Made by a program: the position numbers and the translations under genes | NCBI GenBank assembly: GCA_947561715.1 | Contig: OX387203.1 | Coordinates: 18,910,001-18,974,000, forward strand | Length of the DNA stretch: 64,000 nt | DNA from: Ascidia mentula | Lineage: Eukaryota > Chordata > Ascidiacea > Phlebobranchia > Ascidiidae | Direction of reading: 5' to 3' | Notes under the pieces: generated by a model | Databases searched by the model: none | What the model was told of the DNA's origin: nothing | The model's input: only the letters and a program-made list of their open reading frames with translations | Part shown: positions 1 through 13,100 of the stretch, piece by piece | How positions within the stretch are numbered: position 1 is the first letter of the stretch | Layout of the letters: each line of letters begins with the position of its first letter

Positions 1-180
1 TGTTTGCCGAAAACGCATGTTTAAAACCATGGTGGCAAATGTTCGGCGAAATGAACTAAATTTGACAGTTGTCCGCCCGTGATTTCAACATTTTTACATC
101 AAGCGACTCGAAATTTTGCACACAAACATAAGATGCCAGTACAAAACGAGCAGTGAAAACCAAATTGGTGAAGGCTATGT
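1..180 (-). repeat. Inverted partial copy of the 190-bp satellite monomer
   Basis: Read on the minus strand, this stretch follows the 190-bp monomer of the array at 7.2-14.3 kb: the same order of blocks (AAATTTCGAGTCGCTTGA, GGCGGACAACT, ACATGCGTTTTCG) with about 15-20% differences by eye. The copy is cut by the window edge. It lies head-to-head with the array at the other side of the 32-bp array. Confidence 0.8.
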
Positions 181-3100
181 TACAGGTCCGTAACAAAATT
201 TTGCTCCTGACAACACTTTCCGTAACAAGATTTTGCTCCAACAAATACTTTTTCGTGACAAAATTGTATTACAGCTATCGCTTTTTGTGAGCTGAATTTA
301 TTTAATTCCGATGACTTTTGCAACTTAAAGTATGTTCCTAGCAAACATTTCGTGTCACAAAATTTTGTTCCAACTAACACTTTTCCGTAACAAAATTTTG
401 TTCGAGCTAACACTTTTCGTAACAAAATTTTGTTTATTTAACACTTTTCCGTAACCAAATTTTTTCATCTATCGTTTTATGTGAGCTAAATTTATTTAAA
501 ACCGATCATTTTGGCAACTTAAAGTATGCTCTTAGCCAACATTTCGAGTAACAAAATTTTGTACCAACTAACGCTTTTCGTAACAAAATTCTGTTCCAAC
601 TAACGCTTTTCGTAACGAAATTTTGTTCCAGCTAACGCTTTTCGTAACGAAATTTTGTTCCAGCTAACGCTTTTCGTAACGAAATTTTGTGCCAACTAAC
701 GGTTTTCGTAACGAAATTTTGTTCCAACTAACGGTTTTCGTAACGAAATTTTGTTCTAGCTAACACTTTTCGTAACGAAATTTTGTTCCAACTAACGCTT
801 TTCGTAACGAAATTTTGTTCCAATTAACACTTTTTGTAACAAAATTTTGTTCCAGCTACCAGTTTTCCGTAACAAAATTTTGTTACTGCTGTCGCTTTTT
901 GTCAGCTAAATTTATTTAAAACCGATCATTTTGGCAATTTAAAGTATACTCTTAGCCAACATTTCGCATAACAAAATTTTGTGCCAACTAACGCTTTTCG
1001 TAAGAAAATTCTGTTCCAACTAACGCTTTTCGTAACGAAATTTTGTTCCAGCTAACGCTTTTCGTAACGAAATTTTGTTCCAGCTAACGCTTTTCGTAAC
1101 GAAATTTTGTTCCAACTAACGGTTTTCGTAACGAAATTTTGTTCCAACTAACGGTTTTCGTAACGAAATTTTGTTCTAGCTAACACTTTTCGTAACGAAA
1201 TTTTGTTCCAACTAACGCTTTTCGTAACGAAATTTTGTTCCAATTAACACTTTTTGTAACAAAATTTTGTTCCAGCTAACAGTTTTCCGTAACAAAATTT
1301 TGTTACTGCTGTCGCTTTTTGTCAGCTAAATTTATTTAAAACCGATCATTTTGGCAACTTAAAGTATACTCTTAGCCAACATTTCGAGTAACAAAATTTT
1401 GTACCAACTAACGCTTTTCGTAACAAAATTTTGTACCAACTAACGCTTTTCGTAACGAAATTTTGTTCCAGCTAACGCTTTTCGTAACGAAATTTTATTC
1501 CAGCTAACAGTTTTTCGTAACAAAATTTTGTTACTGCTGTCGCTTTTTGTGAGCTAAATTTATTTAAAACCGATCATTTTGGCAACTTAAAGTATGCTCT
1601 TAGCCAACATTTCGAGTAACAAAATTTTGTACCAACTAACGCTTTTCGTAACAAAATTTTGTTCCAACTAACGCTTTTCGTAACGTAATTTTGTTCCAGC
1701 TAACGCTTTTCGTAACGAAATTTTGTTCCAGCTAACACTTTTCGTAACGAAATTTTGTTGCAACTATCGCTTTTCGTAACGAAATTTTGTTCCAATTAAC
1801 ACTTTTTGTAACAAAATTATGTTCCAGCTAACAGTTTTCCGTAAAAAAATTTTCTTACAGCTGTCGCTTTTTGTCAGCTAAATTTATTTAAAACCGATCA
1901 TTTTGGCAACGTAAAGTATGCTCTTAGCCAACATTTCGAGTAACAAAATTTTGTACCAACTAACGCTTTTCGTAACAAAATTTTGTTCCAATTAACACTT
2001 TTTGCAACAAAATTTTGTTCCAGCTAACAGTTTTCCGTAAAAAATTTTGTTCCAGCTAACACTTTTCGTAACGAAATTTTGTTCTAGCTAACACTTTTCG
2101 TAACGAAATTTTGTTCTTGCTAACACTTTTCGTAACGAAATTTTGTTGCAACTAACGCTTTTCGTAACGAAATTTTGTTCCAGCTAACACTTTTCGTAAC
2201 GAAATTTTGTTGCAACTAACGCTTTTCGTAACGAAATTTTGTTCCAGCTAACACTTTTCGTAACGAAATTTTGTTGCAGCTAACGCTTTTCGTAACGAAA
2301 TTTTGTTCCAATTAACGCTTTTCGTAACGAAATTTTGTTCTAGCTAACAATTTTCGTAACGAAATTTTGTTGCAACTAACGCTTTTCGTAACGAAATTTT
2401 GTTCTAGCTAACACTTTTCGTAACGAAATTTTGTTGCAACTAACGCTTTTCGTAACGAAATTTTGTTCCAGCTAACGGTTTTCGTAACGAAATTTTGTTC
2501 TAGCTAACACTTTTCGTAACGAAATTTTGTTGCAACTAACGCTTTTCGTAACGAAATTTTGTTCTAGCTAACACTTTTCGTAACGAAATTTTGTTCCAAC
2601 TAACGCTTTTCGTAACGAAATTTTGTTCCAGCTAACGCTTTTCGTAACGAAATTTTATTCCAGCTAACAGTTTTTCGTAACAAAATTTTGTTACTGCTGT
2701 CGCTTTTTGTGAGCTAAATTTATTTAAAACCGATCATTTTGGCAACTTAAAGTATGCTCTTAGCCAACATTTCGAGTAACAAAATTTTGTACCAACTAAC
2801 GCTTTTCGTAACAAAATTTTGTTCCAACTAACGCTTTTCGTAACGTAATTTTGTTCCAGCTAACGCTTTTCGTAACGAAATTTTGTTCCAGCTAACACTT
2901 TTCGTAACGAAATTTTGTTGCAACTATCGCTTTTCGTAACGAAATTTTGTTCCAATTAACACTTTTTGTAACAAAATTATGTTCCAGCTAACAGTTTTCC
3001 GTAAAAAAATTTTCTTACAGCTGTCGCTTTTTGTCAGCTAAATTTATTTAAAACCGATCATTTTGGCAACGTAAAGTATGCTCTTAGCCAACATTTCGAG

Positions 3101-6100
3101 TAACAAAATTTTGTACCAACTAACGCTTTTCGTAACAAAATTTTGTTCCAATTAACACTTTTTGCAACAAAATTTTGTTCCAGCTAACAGTTTTCCGTAA
3201 AAAATTTTGTTCCAGCTAACACTTTTCGTAACGAAATTTTGTTCTAGCTAACACTTTTCGTAACGAAATTTTGTTCTTGCTAACACTTTTCGTAACGAAA
3301 TTTTGTTGCAACTAACGCTTTTCGTAACGAAATTTTGTTCCAGCTAACACTTTTCGTAACGAAATTTTGTTGCAACTAACGCTTTTCGTAACGAAATTTT
3401 GTTCCAGCTAACACTTTTCGTAACGAAATTTTGTTGCAGCTAACGCTTTTCGTAACGAAATTTTGTTCCAATTAACGCTTTTCGTAACGAAATTTTGTTC
3501 TAGCTAACAATTTTCGTAACGAAATTTTGTTGCAACTAACGCTTTTCGTAACGAAATTTTGTTCTAGCTAACACTTTTCGTAACGAAATTTTGTTGCAAC
3601 TAACGCTTTTCGTAACGAAATTTTGTTCCAGCTAACGGTTTTCGTAACGAAATTTTGTTCTAGCTAACACTTTTCGTAACGAAATTTTGTTGCAACTAAC
3701 GCTTTTCGTAACGAAATTTTGTTCTAGCTAACACTTTTCGTAACGAAATTTTGTTCCAACTAACGCTTTTCGTAACGAGATTTTGTTCCAGCTAACGGTT
3801 TTCGTAACGAAATTTTGTTCCAGCTAACACTTTTCGTAACGAAATTTTGTTCCAACTAACGCTTTTCGTAACGAAATTTTGTTCTAGCTAACACTTTTCG
3901 TAACGAAATTTTGTTCCAACTAACGCTTTTCGTAACAAAATTTTGTACCAGCTAACGCTTTTCGTAACGAAATTTTGTTCCAGCTAACAGTTTTCCGTAA
4001 CAAAATTTTCTTACTGCTGTCGCTTTTTGTGAGCTAAATTTATTTAAAACCGATCATTTTGGCGATTTAAAGTATACTCTTAGCCAACATTTCGAGTAAC
4101 AAAATTTTGTACCAACTAACGCTTTTCGTAACAAAATTTTGTTCCAACTAACGGTTTTCGTAACGAAATTTTGTTCTAGCTAACACTTTTCGTAACGTAA
4201 TTTTGTTCCAACTAACGCTTTTCGTAACGAAATTTTGTTCCAATTAACACTTTTTGTAACAAAATTTTGTTCCAGCTAACAGTTTTCCGTAACAAAATTT
4301 CCTTACAGCTGTCGCTTTTTGTCAGCTAAATTTATTTAAAACCGATCATTTTGGCAACTTAAAGTATACTCTTAGCCAACATTTCGAGTAACAAAATTTT
4401 GTACCAACTAACGCTTTTCGTAACAAAATTTTGTACCAACTAACGCTTTTCGTAACGAAATTTTGTTCCAGCTAACGCTTTTCGTGACGAAATTTTGTTC
4501 CAGCTAACAGTTTTCCGTAACAAAATTTTGTTACTGCTGTCGCTTTTTGTGAGCTAAATTTATTGAAAACCGATCATTTTGGCAACTTAAAGTATGCTCT
4601 TAGCCAACATTTCGCGTAACAAAATTTTGTACCAACTAACGCTTTTCGTAACAAAATTTTGTTCCAACTAACGCTTTTCGTAACGTAATTTTGTTCCAGC
4701 TAACGCTTTTCGTAACGAAATTTTGTTCCAGCTAACACTTTTCGTAACGAAATTTTGTTCCAACTAACGCTTTTCGTAACGAAATTTTGTTCTAGCTAGA
4801 ACTTTTCGTAACGAAATTTTGTTGCAACTAACGCTTTTCGTAACGAAATTTTGTTCCAATTAACACTTTTTGTAACAAAATTATGTTCCAGCTAACAGTT
4901 TTTCGTAAAAAAATTTTCTTACAGCTGTCGCTTTTTGTCAGCTAAATTTATTTAAAACCGATCATTTTGGCAACTTAAAGTATGCTCTTAGCCAACATTT
5001 CGAGTAACAAAATTTTGTACCAATTAACACTTTTTACAACAAAAGTTTGTTCCAGCTAACAGTTTTCCGTAAAAAATTTTGTTCCAGCTAACACTTTTCG
5101 TAACGAAATTTTGTTGTAGCTAACACTTTTCGTAACGAAATTTTGTTCTTGCTAACACTTTTCGTAACGAAATTTTGTTGCAACTAACGCTTTTCGTAAC
5201 GAAATTTTGTTCCAGCTAACACTTTTCGTAACGAAATTTTGTTGCAACTAACGCTTTTCGTAACGAAATTTTGTTCCAATTAACACTTTTTGTAACAAAA
5301 TTATGTTCCAGCTAACAGTTTTCCGTAAAAAATTTTTCTTAAAGCTGTCGCTTTTTGTGAGCTAAATTTATTTAAAACCGATCATTTTGGCAACTTAAAG
5401 TATGCTCTTAGCCAACATTTCGAGTAACAAAATTATGTACCAACTAACGCTTTTCGTAACAAAATTTTGTACCAGCTAACGCTTTTCGTAACGAAATTTT
5501 GTTCCAGCTAACAGTTTTCCGTAACAAAATTTTCTTACTGCTGTCGCTTTTTGTCAGCTAAATTTATTTAAAACCGATCATTTTGGCAACTTAAAGTATG
5601 CTCTTAGCCAACATTTCGCGTAACAAAATTTTGTACCAACTAACGCTTTTCGTAACGAAATTTTGTTCCAACTAACGCTTTTCGTAACGAAATTTTGTTC
5701 CAGCTAACGGTTTTCGTAACGAAATTTTGTTCCAGCTAACACTTTTCGTAACGAAATTTTGTTCCAACTAACGCTTTTCGTAACGAAATTTTGTTCTAGC
5801 TAACATTTTTGTAACGAAATTTTGTTCCAACTAACGCTTTTGTAACAAAATTTTGTTCCAATTAACACTTTTTGTTACAGATTTTTGTTCCAGCTAACAG
5901 TTTTCCGTAACAAAATTTTCTTACAGCTGTCGCTTTTTGTGAGCTAAATTTATTTAAAACCGATCTTTTTGGCAACTTAAAGTATGCTCTTAGCCAACAT
6001 TTCGAGTAACAAAATTTTGTTCCAACTAATAGTTTTCCGTAACCAAACTTTGTTCCAACTAACGCTTTTCGTAACGAAATTTTGATCCAACTAACGCTTT

Positions 6101-6890
6101 TCGTAACGAAATTTTGTTCCACCCAACACTTTTCGTAACGAAATTTTGTTCCAACTAACGCATTTCGTAACGAAATTTTGTTCCAGCTAACACTTTTTGT
6201 AACGAAATTTTGTTCCAATTAACACTTTTCGTAACGAAATTTTGTTCCAGCTAACACTTGTAACAAAATTTTGTTCCAGCTAACAGTTTTCCGTAACCAA
6301 ATTTTCTTACAACCGCCGGTTTTTGTGAGCTAAATTTATTTAAAACCGATCATTTTGGCAACTTAAAGTATGCTCCTGGCCAACATTTCGAGTAACAAAA
6401 TTTTGTACCAACTGACGCTTTTCGTAACGAAATTTTGTACCAACTAACGCTTTTCGTAACGAAATTTTGTTCCAGCTAACACTTATTGTAACAAAATTTT
6501 GTTCCAGCTATTCCGTAACAAAATTTTCTTACAGCTGTCCCTTTCTGTGAGCTAAATTTATTTAAAACCGATGATTTTGGCAACTTAAAGTATGCTCCTA
6601 GCTTACACTTCGTGTAACAAAATTTTGTTCCAGCTAACACATTTCGTAACAAAGTTTTCTGACAACTATCGCTTTTTGTGAGCTAATATTGAAAACCGAT
6701 GATTGTTGCAACTTAAAGTAGCCTATGCTCCTAGCCAACATTTCGATTAACAAAATTTTGTTCCAGCTAACACTTTTCGTAACAAAATCTTGTTCCCAAT
6801 AATATTTTTGTGACGTATTTTCTTCCAATTAACAGTTTTGTATCAAAATTGTGTTACAGCTAACACTTTTGGTAACGAGATCTAATTGGT
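181..6890. repeat. 32-bp tandem repeat array with palindromic core
   Basis: A 32-bp unit (TAACGCTTTTCGTAACGAAA followed by TTTTGTTCCARC) is repeated head to tail over 6.7 kb, on the order of 170-200 times. Many units contain the perfect 14-bp palindrome AACAAAATTTTGTT; most others have the one-base variant AACGAAATTTTGTT. About 18 longer interrupters of roughly 100 bp, carrying ACCGATCATTTTGGCAACTT, punctuate the array (near 308, 501, 921, 1341, 1571, 1893, 2731, 3053, 4051, 4341, 4571, 4959, 5379, 5573, 5959, 6349, 6569 and 6693). Units degenerate towards 6.2-6.9 kb, as expected at an array edge. Minus-strand reading frames through it are by-products of the repeat. Confidence 0.95.
1437..3778. 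repeat. 1,160-bp near-identical duplication inside the 32-bp array
   Basis: Positions 1437-2618 recur at 2597-3778, an offset of 1,160 bp, with essentially no difference by eye, including the irregular pieces such as the variant AAATTATG and the order of interrupters. The match breaks at 3779 and before 1437. This is a recent unequal exchange or replication-slip event at a scale far above the 32-bp unit. Confidence 0.85.
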
Positions 6891-7179
6891 ATGTTTTCAG
6901 CATCTATGTACGAATTTAACATTCAAAATCTTGAAAATATATTAAAAAAATTCTCTCTGTCGCCATCTAATGAAAAAAAATTATGGTAACAAAATTTTTT
7001 GTTACAGCCAATTTAACGATATTTTTCTGTTCAAAAAATTTTGTTACGACATACCAGAAATTTTTGTAACTTGTAACAAAATTCGGAACAAAATTTTTGT
7101 TCCGAAACGAAATTGTTCAATTTGGAACGAAATTTTGTTACTCGGAACGGTTTTGCTAACGGTATTTCAGAGTTAATGG
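6891..7179. other. Transition between the two satellites
   Basis: Unique AT-rich sequence to about 6970, then a degenerate stretch of AACAAAATTT-like fragments in mixed orientation up to 7170, where the first 190-bp monomer begins. No gene is seen. Confidence 0.5.
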
Positions 7180-10100
7180 AAAATTGCATTATGAACCATT
7201 ACCACCATAGTGTCAAACATGCGTTTTCGTTCGCGAATAAAAAACTAAAAGACATAGGCCAATTTGGCTTTCACTGCTTGTTTTGTACTGGTATCTAGTA
7301 TTTGTGTGGAAAATTTCAAGTCGCCTGATATAAAAATGTTCAAATCAAAGGCGGACAACTCTCAAAATTACTTAATATCCGCCCAACAGTAGCCACCATA
7401 GTTTCAAACATGCGTTTTTGTTCGCGAATAAAAAACTAAAAGACATAGGCTAATTTGGTTTCCACTGCTTGTTTTGTACTGGTATCTAGTATTTGTGTGC
7501 AAAATTTCAAGTCGCCTGATATAAAAATGTTCAAATCAAAGGCGGACAACTCTCAAAATTACTTAATATCCGCCCAACAGTAGCCACCATAGTTTCAAAC
7601 ATGCGTTTTTGTTCGCAAATAAAAAACTAAAAGACATAGGCTAATTTGGTTTCCACTGTTTGTTTTGTACTGGTATCTAGTATTTGTGTGCAAAATTTCA
7701 AGTCGCCTGATATAAAAATGTTCAAATCAAAGGCGGACAACTCTCAAAATCACTTAATTACGCCCAACAGTAACCACCATAGTTTCAAACATGCGTTTTT
7801 GTTCGCGAATCAAAAACTAAAAGACATAGGCCAATTTGGTTTTTACTGCTCGTTTTCAACTGCCAACTAGTATTTGTGTGGAAAATTTCAAGTCGCTTGA
7901 TATAAAAATGTTTAAATCACAGGCGGACAACTTTCAAAATTATTTAATTCCGCCCAACCATAGCCACCATAGTGTCAAACATGCATTTCGTTTGCGAATA
8001 AAAAACTAAAAGACATAGGCCAATTTGGTTTTCACTGCTTGTTTTAAACTGCCATCTAGTATTTGTGTGCAAAATTTCAAGTCGCCTGATATAAAAATGT
8101 TCAAATCAAAGGCGGACAACTCTCAAAATTACCTAATATCCGCCCAACAGTCGCCACCATAGTTTCAAACATGCGTTTTTGTTCGCGAATAAAAAACTAA
8201 AAGACATAGGTTAATTTGGTTTTCACTGCTCGTTTTGTACTGCTATCTAGTATTTGTGTGGAATATTTCAAGTCGCTTGATATAAAAATGTTCCAATCAC
8301 AGGCGGACAACTTTCAAAATTACTTAATTCCGCCCAACTTTAGCCACCATAGTGTCAAACATGCGTTTTTGTTCGCGAATAAAAAACTAAAAGACATAGG
8401 CCAATTTGGGTTTCACTGCTTGTTTTGTACTGGTATCTAGTATTTGTGTGCAAACTATCAAGTCGCCTGATATAAAAATATTCAAATCAAAGGCGGACAA
8501 CTCTCAAAATTACTTAATTGCGCCCAACCTTAGCCACCATAGTTTCAAACATGCGTTTTTGTTCGCGAATGAAAAACTGAAACACATAGGCCAATTTGGT
8601 TTTCACTGCTCGTTTTCAACTGCCAACTAGTATTTGTGTGGAAAATTTCAAGTCGCTTGATATAAAAATGTTCAAATCACAGGCGGACATCTCCGAAATT
8701 GCTTAAATCCGCCCAACCTTAGCCACCATAGTGTCAAACATGCGTTTTCTTTCGCGAACAAAAAACTAAAAGACATAGGCCAATTTGGTTTTCACTGCTT
8801 GTTTTGTACTGGTATCTAGTATTTGTGTGCAAAATTTCAAGTCGCCTGATATAAAAATGTTCAAATCAAAGGCGGACAACTCTCAAAATTACTTAATATC
8901 CGCCCAACAGTAGCCACCATAGTTTCAAACATGCGTTTTTGTTCGCAAATAAAAAACTAAAAGACATAGGCTAATTTGGTTACCACTGTTTGTTTTGTAC
9001 TGGTAACTAGTATTTGTGTGCAAAATTTCAAGTCGCCTGATATAAAAATGTTCAAATCAAAGGCGGACAACTCTCAAAATCACTTAATTACGCCCAACCG
9101 TAACCACCATAGTTTCAAACATGCGTTTTTGTTCGCGAATCAAAAACTAAAAGACATAGGCCAATTTGGTTTTTACTGCTCGTTTTCAACTGCCAACTAG
9201 TATTTGTGTGGAAAATTTCAAGTCGCTTGATATAAAAATGTTTAAATCACAGGCGGACAACTTTCAAAATTATTTAATTCCGCCCAACCATAGCCACCAT
9301 AGTGTCAAACATGCATTTCGTTTGCGAATAAAAAACTAAAAGACATAGGCCAATTTGGTTTTCACTGCTTGTTTTAAACTGCCATCTAGTATTTGTGTGC
9401 AAAATTTCAAGTCGCCTGATATAAAAATGTTCAAATCAAAGGCGGACAACTCTCAAAATTACTTAATATCCGCCCAACAGTCGCCACCATAGTTTCAAAC
9501 ATGCGTTTTTGTTCGCGAATAAAAAACTAAAAGACATAGGCTAATTTGGTTTCCACTGCTTGTTTTGTACTGGTATCTAGTATTTGTGTGCAAAATTTCA
9601 AGTCGCCTGATATAAAAATGTTCAAATCAAAGGCGGACAACTCTCAAAATTACATAATTCCGCCCAACCTTAGGCACCATAGTGTCAAACATGCGTTTTC
9701 GTTCGCGAATAAAAAACTAAAACACATAGGCCAATTTGGTTTTCACTGCTCGTTTTGTACTGCCATCTAGTATTTGTGTGCAAAATTTCAAGTTGCTTGA
9801 TATAAAAATGTTCAAATCACAAGCGGACATCTCCAAAAATTGCTTAATTCCGCCCAACCTTAGCCACCATAGTGTCAAACATGCGTTTTCGTTCGCGAAT
9901 AAAAAACTAAAAGATATACGCCAATTTGGTTGTAACTGCTCGTTTTGTACTGCTATCTAGTATTTGTGTGGAAAATTTCAAGTCGCTTGATATAAAAATG
10001 TTTAAATCACAGGCGGACAACTCTCAAAATTACATAATTCCGCCCAACCTTAGGCACCATAGTGTCAAACATGCGTTTTCGTTCGCGAATAAAAAACTAA

Positions 10101-13100
10101 AACACATAGGCCAATTTGGTTTTCACTGCTCGTTTTGTACTGCCATCTAGTATTTTTGTGCAAAATTTCAAGTTGCTTGATATAAAAATGTTCAAATCAC
10201 AAGCGGACATCTCCAAAAATTGCTTAATTCCGCCCAACCTTAGCCACCATAGTGTCAAACATGCGTTTTCGTTCGCGAATAAAAAACAAAAAGAAATAGG
10301 CCAATTTGGTTTTCACTGATTGTTTTGTACTGGTATCTAGTATTTGTGTGCAAAATTTCAAGTCGCTTGATATAAAAATGTTCAAATCAAAGGCGGACAA
10401 CTCTCAAAATTGCTTAATTACGCCCAACCGTAACCACCATAGTTTCAAACATGCGTTTTTGTTCGCGAATAAAAAACTAAAAGACATAGGCCAATTTGGT
10501 TTTCACTGCTTGTTTTGTACTGCCATATAGTATTGGTGTGGAAAATTTCAAGTCGCCTCATAAAAAAAAAATCAAATCACAGGCGGACAACTCTCAAAAT
10601 TACTTAAATCCGCCCATCCTTAGCCACCATAGTGTCAAACATGCGTTTTCGTTCGCGAATAAAAAACAAAAAGAAATAGGCCAATTTGGTTCTCAATGCT
10701 CGTTTGTACTGGCATCTAGTATTTGTGTGCAAAGTTTCAAGTCGCTTGATATAAAAATGTTCAAATCAAAGGCGGACAACTCTCAAAATTGCTTAATTAC
10801 GCCCAACCGTAACCACCATAGTTTCAAACATGCGTTTTTGTTCGCGAATAAAAAACTAAAAGACATAGGCCAATTTGGTTTTCACTGCTTGTTTTGTACT
10901 GCCATCTAGTATTTGTGTGCAAAATTTCAAGTTGCTTGATATAAAAATGTTCAAATCACAAGCGGACATCTCCAAAAATTGCTTAATTCCGCCCAACCTT
11001 AGCCACCATAGTGTCAAACATGCGTTTTCGTTCGCGAATAAAAAACTAAAAGATATACGCCAATTTGGTTGTAACTGCTCGTTTTGTACTGCTATCTAGT
11101 ATTTGTGTGGAAAATTTCAAGTCGCTTGATATAAAAATGTTTAAATCACAGGCGGACAACTCTCAAAATTACATAATTCCGCCCAACCTTAGGCACCATA
11201 GTGTCAAACATGCGTTTTCGTTCGCGAATAAAAAACTAAAACACATACGCCAATTTGGTTTTCACTGCTCGTTTTGTACTGCCATCTAGTATTTGTGTGC
11301 AAAATTTCAAGTTGCTTGATATAAAAATGTTCAAATCACAAGCGGACATCTCCAAAAATTGCTTAATTCCGCCCAACCTTAGCCACCATAGTGTCAAACA
11401 TGCGTTTTCGTTCGCGAATAAAAAACAAAAAGAAATAGGCCAATTTGGTTTTCACTGATTGTTTTGTACTGGTATCTAGTATTTGTGTGCAAAATTTCAA
11501 GTCGCTTGATATAAAAATGTTCAAATCAAAGGCGGACAACTCTCAAAATTGCTTAATTACGCCCAACCGTAACCACCATAGTTTCAAACATGCGTTTTTG
11601 TTCGCGAATAAAAAACTAAAAGACATAGGCCAATTTGGTTTTCACTGCTTGTTTTGTACTGCCATATAGTATTGGTGTGGAAAATTTCAAGTCGCCTCAT
11701 AAAAAAAAAAATCAAATCACAGGCGGACAACTCTCAAAATTACTTAAATCCGCCCATCCTTAGCCACCATAGTGTCAAACATGCGTTTTCGTTCGCGAAT
11801 AAAAAACAAAAAGAAATAGGCCAATTTGGTTCTCAATGCTCGTTTGTACTGGCATCTAGTATTTGTGTGCAAAGTTTCAAGTCGCTTGATATAAAAATGT
11901 TCAATTCAAAGGCGGACAACTCTCAAAATTGCTTAATTACGCCCAACCGTAACCACCATAGTTTCAAACATGCGTTTTTGTTCGCGAATAAAAAACTAAA
12001 AGACATAGGCCAATTTGGTTTTCACTGCTTGTTTTGTACTGCCATCTAGTATTTGTGTGCAAAATTTCAAGTTGCTTGATATAAAAATGTTCAAATCACA
12101 AGCGGACATCTCCAAAAATTGCTTAATTCCGCCCAACCTTAGCCACCATAGTGTCAAACATGCGTTTTCGTTCGCGAATAAAAAACTAAAAGATATACGC
12201 CAATTTGGTTGTAACTGCTCGTTTTGTACTGCTATCTAGTATTTGTGTGGAAAATTTCAAGTCGCTTGATATAAAAATGTTTAAATCACAGGCGGACAAC
12301 TCTCAAAATTGCTTAATTACGCCCAACCGTAACCACCATAGTTTCAAACATGCGTTTTTGTTCGCGAATAAAAAACTAAAAGACATAGGCCAATTTGGTT
12401 TTCACTGCTTGTTTTGTACTGCCATATAGTATTGGTGTGGAAAATTTCAAGTCGCCTCATAAAAAAAAAAATCAAATCACAGGCGGACAACTCTCAAAAT
12501 TACTTAAATCCGCCCATCCTTAGCCACCATAGTGTCAAACATGCGTTTTCGTTCGCGAATAAAAAACAAAAAGAAATAGGCCAATTTGGTTCTCAATGCT
12601 CGTTTGTACTGGCATCTAGTATTTGTGTGCAAAGTTTCAAGTCGCTTGATATAAAAATGTTCAATTCAAAGGCGGACAACTCTCAAAATTGCTTAATTAC
12701 GCCCAACCGTAACCACCATAGTTTCAAACATGCGTTTTTGTTCGCGAATAAAAAACTAAAAGACATAGGCCAATTTGGTTTTCACTGCTTGTTTTGTACT
12801 GCCATCTAGTATTTGTGTGCAAAATTTCAAGTTGCTTGATATAAAAATGTTCAAATCACAAGCGGACATCTCCAAAAATTGCTTAATTCCGCCCAACCTT
12901 AGCCACCATAGTGTCAAACATGCGTTTTCGTTCGCGAATAAAAAACTAAAAGATATACGCCAATTTGGTTGTAACTGCTCGTTTTGTACTGCTATCTAGT
13001 ATTTGTGTGGAAAATTTCAAGTCGCTTGATATAAAAATGTTTAAATCACAGGCGGACAACTCTCAAAATTACATAATTCCGCCCAACCTTAGGCACCATA

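Noticed and set aside
5862-6828. Minus-strand frames with repeated NFVTKSVSWNKI-type peptides
   Set aside because: Translation of the 32-bp repeat cycling through three frames; not a repeat protein with a start, signal or conservation.
181-6890. CRISPR-like array
   Set aside because: Repeats are directly adjacent, with no unique spacers of constant length, and the DNA is animal.
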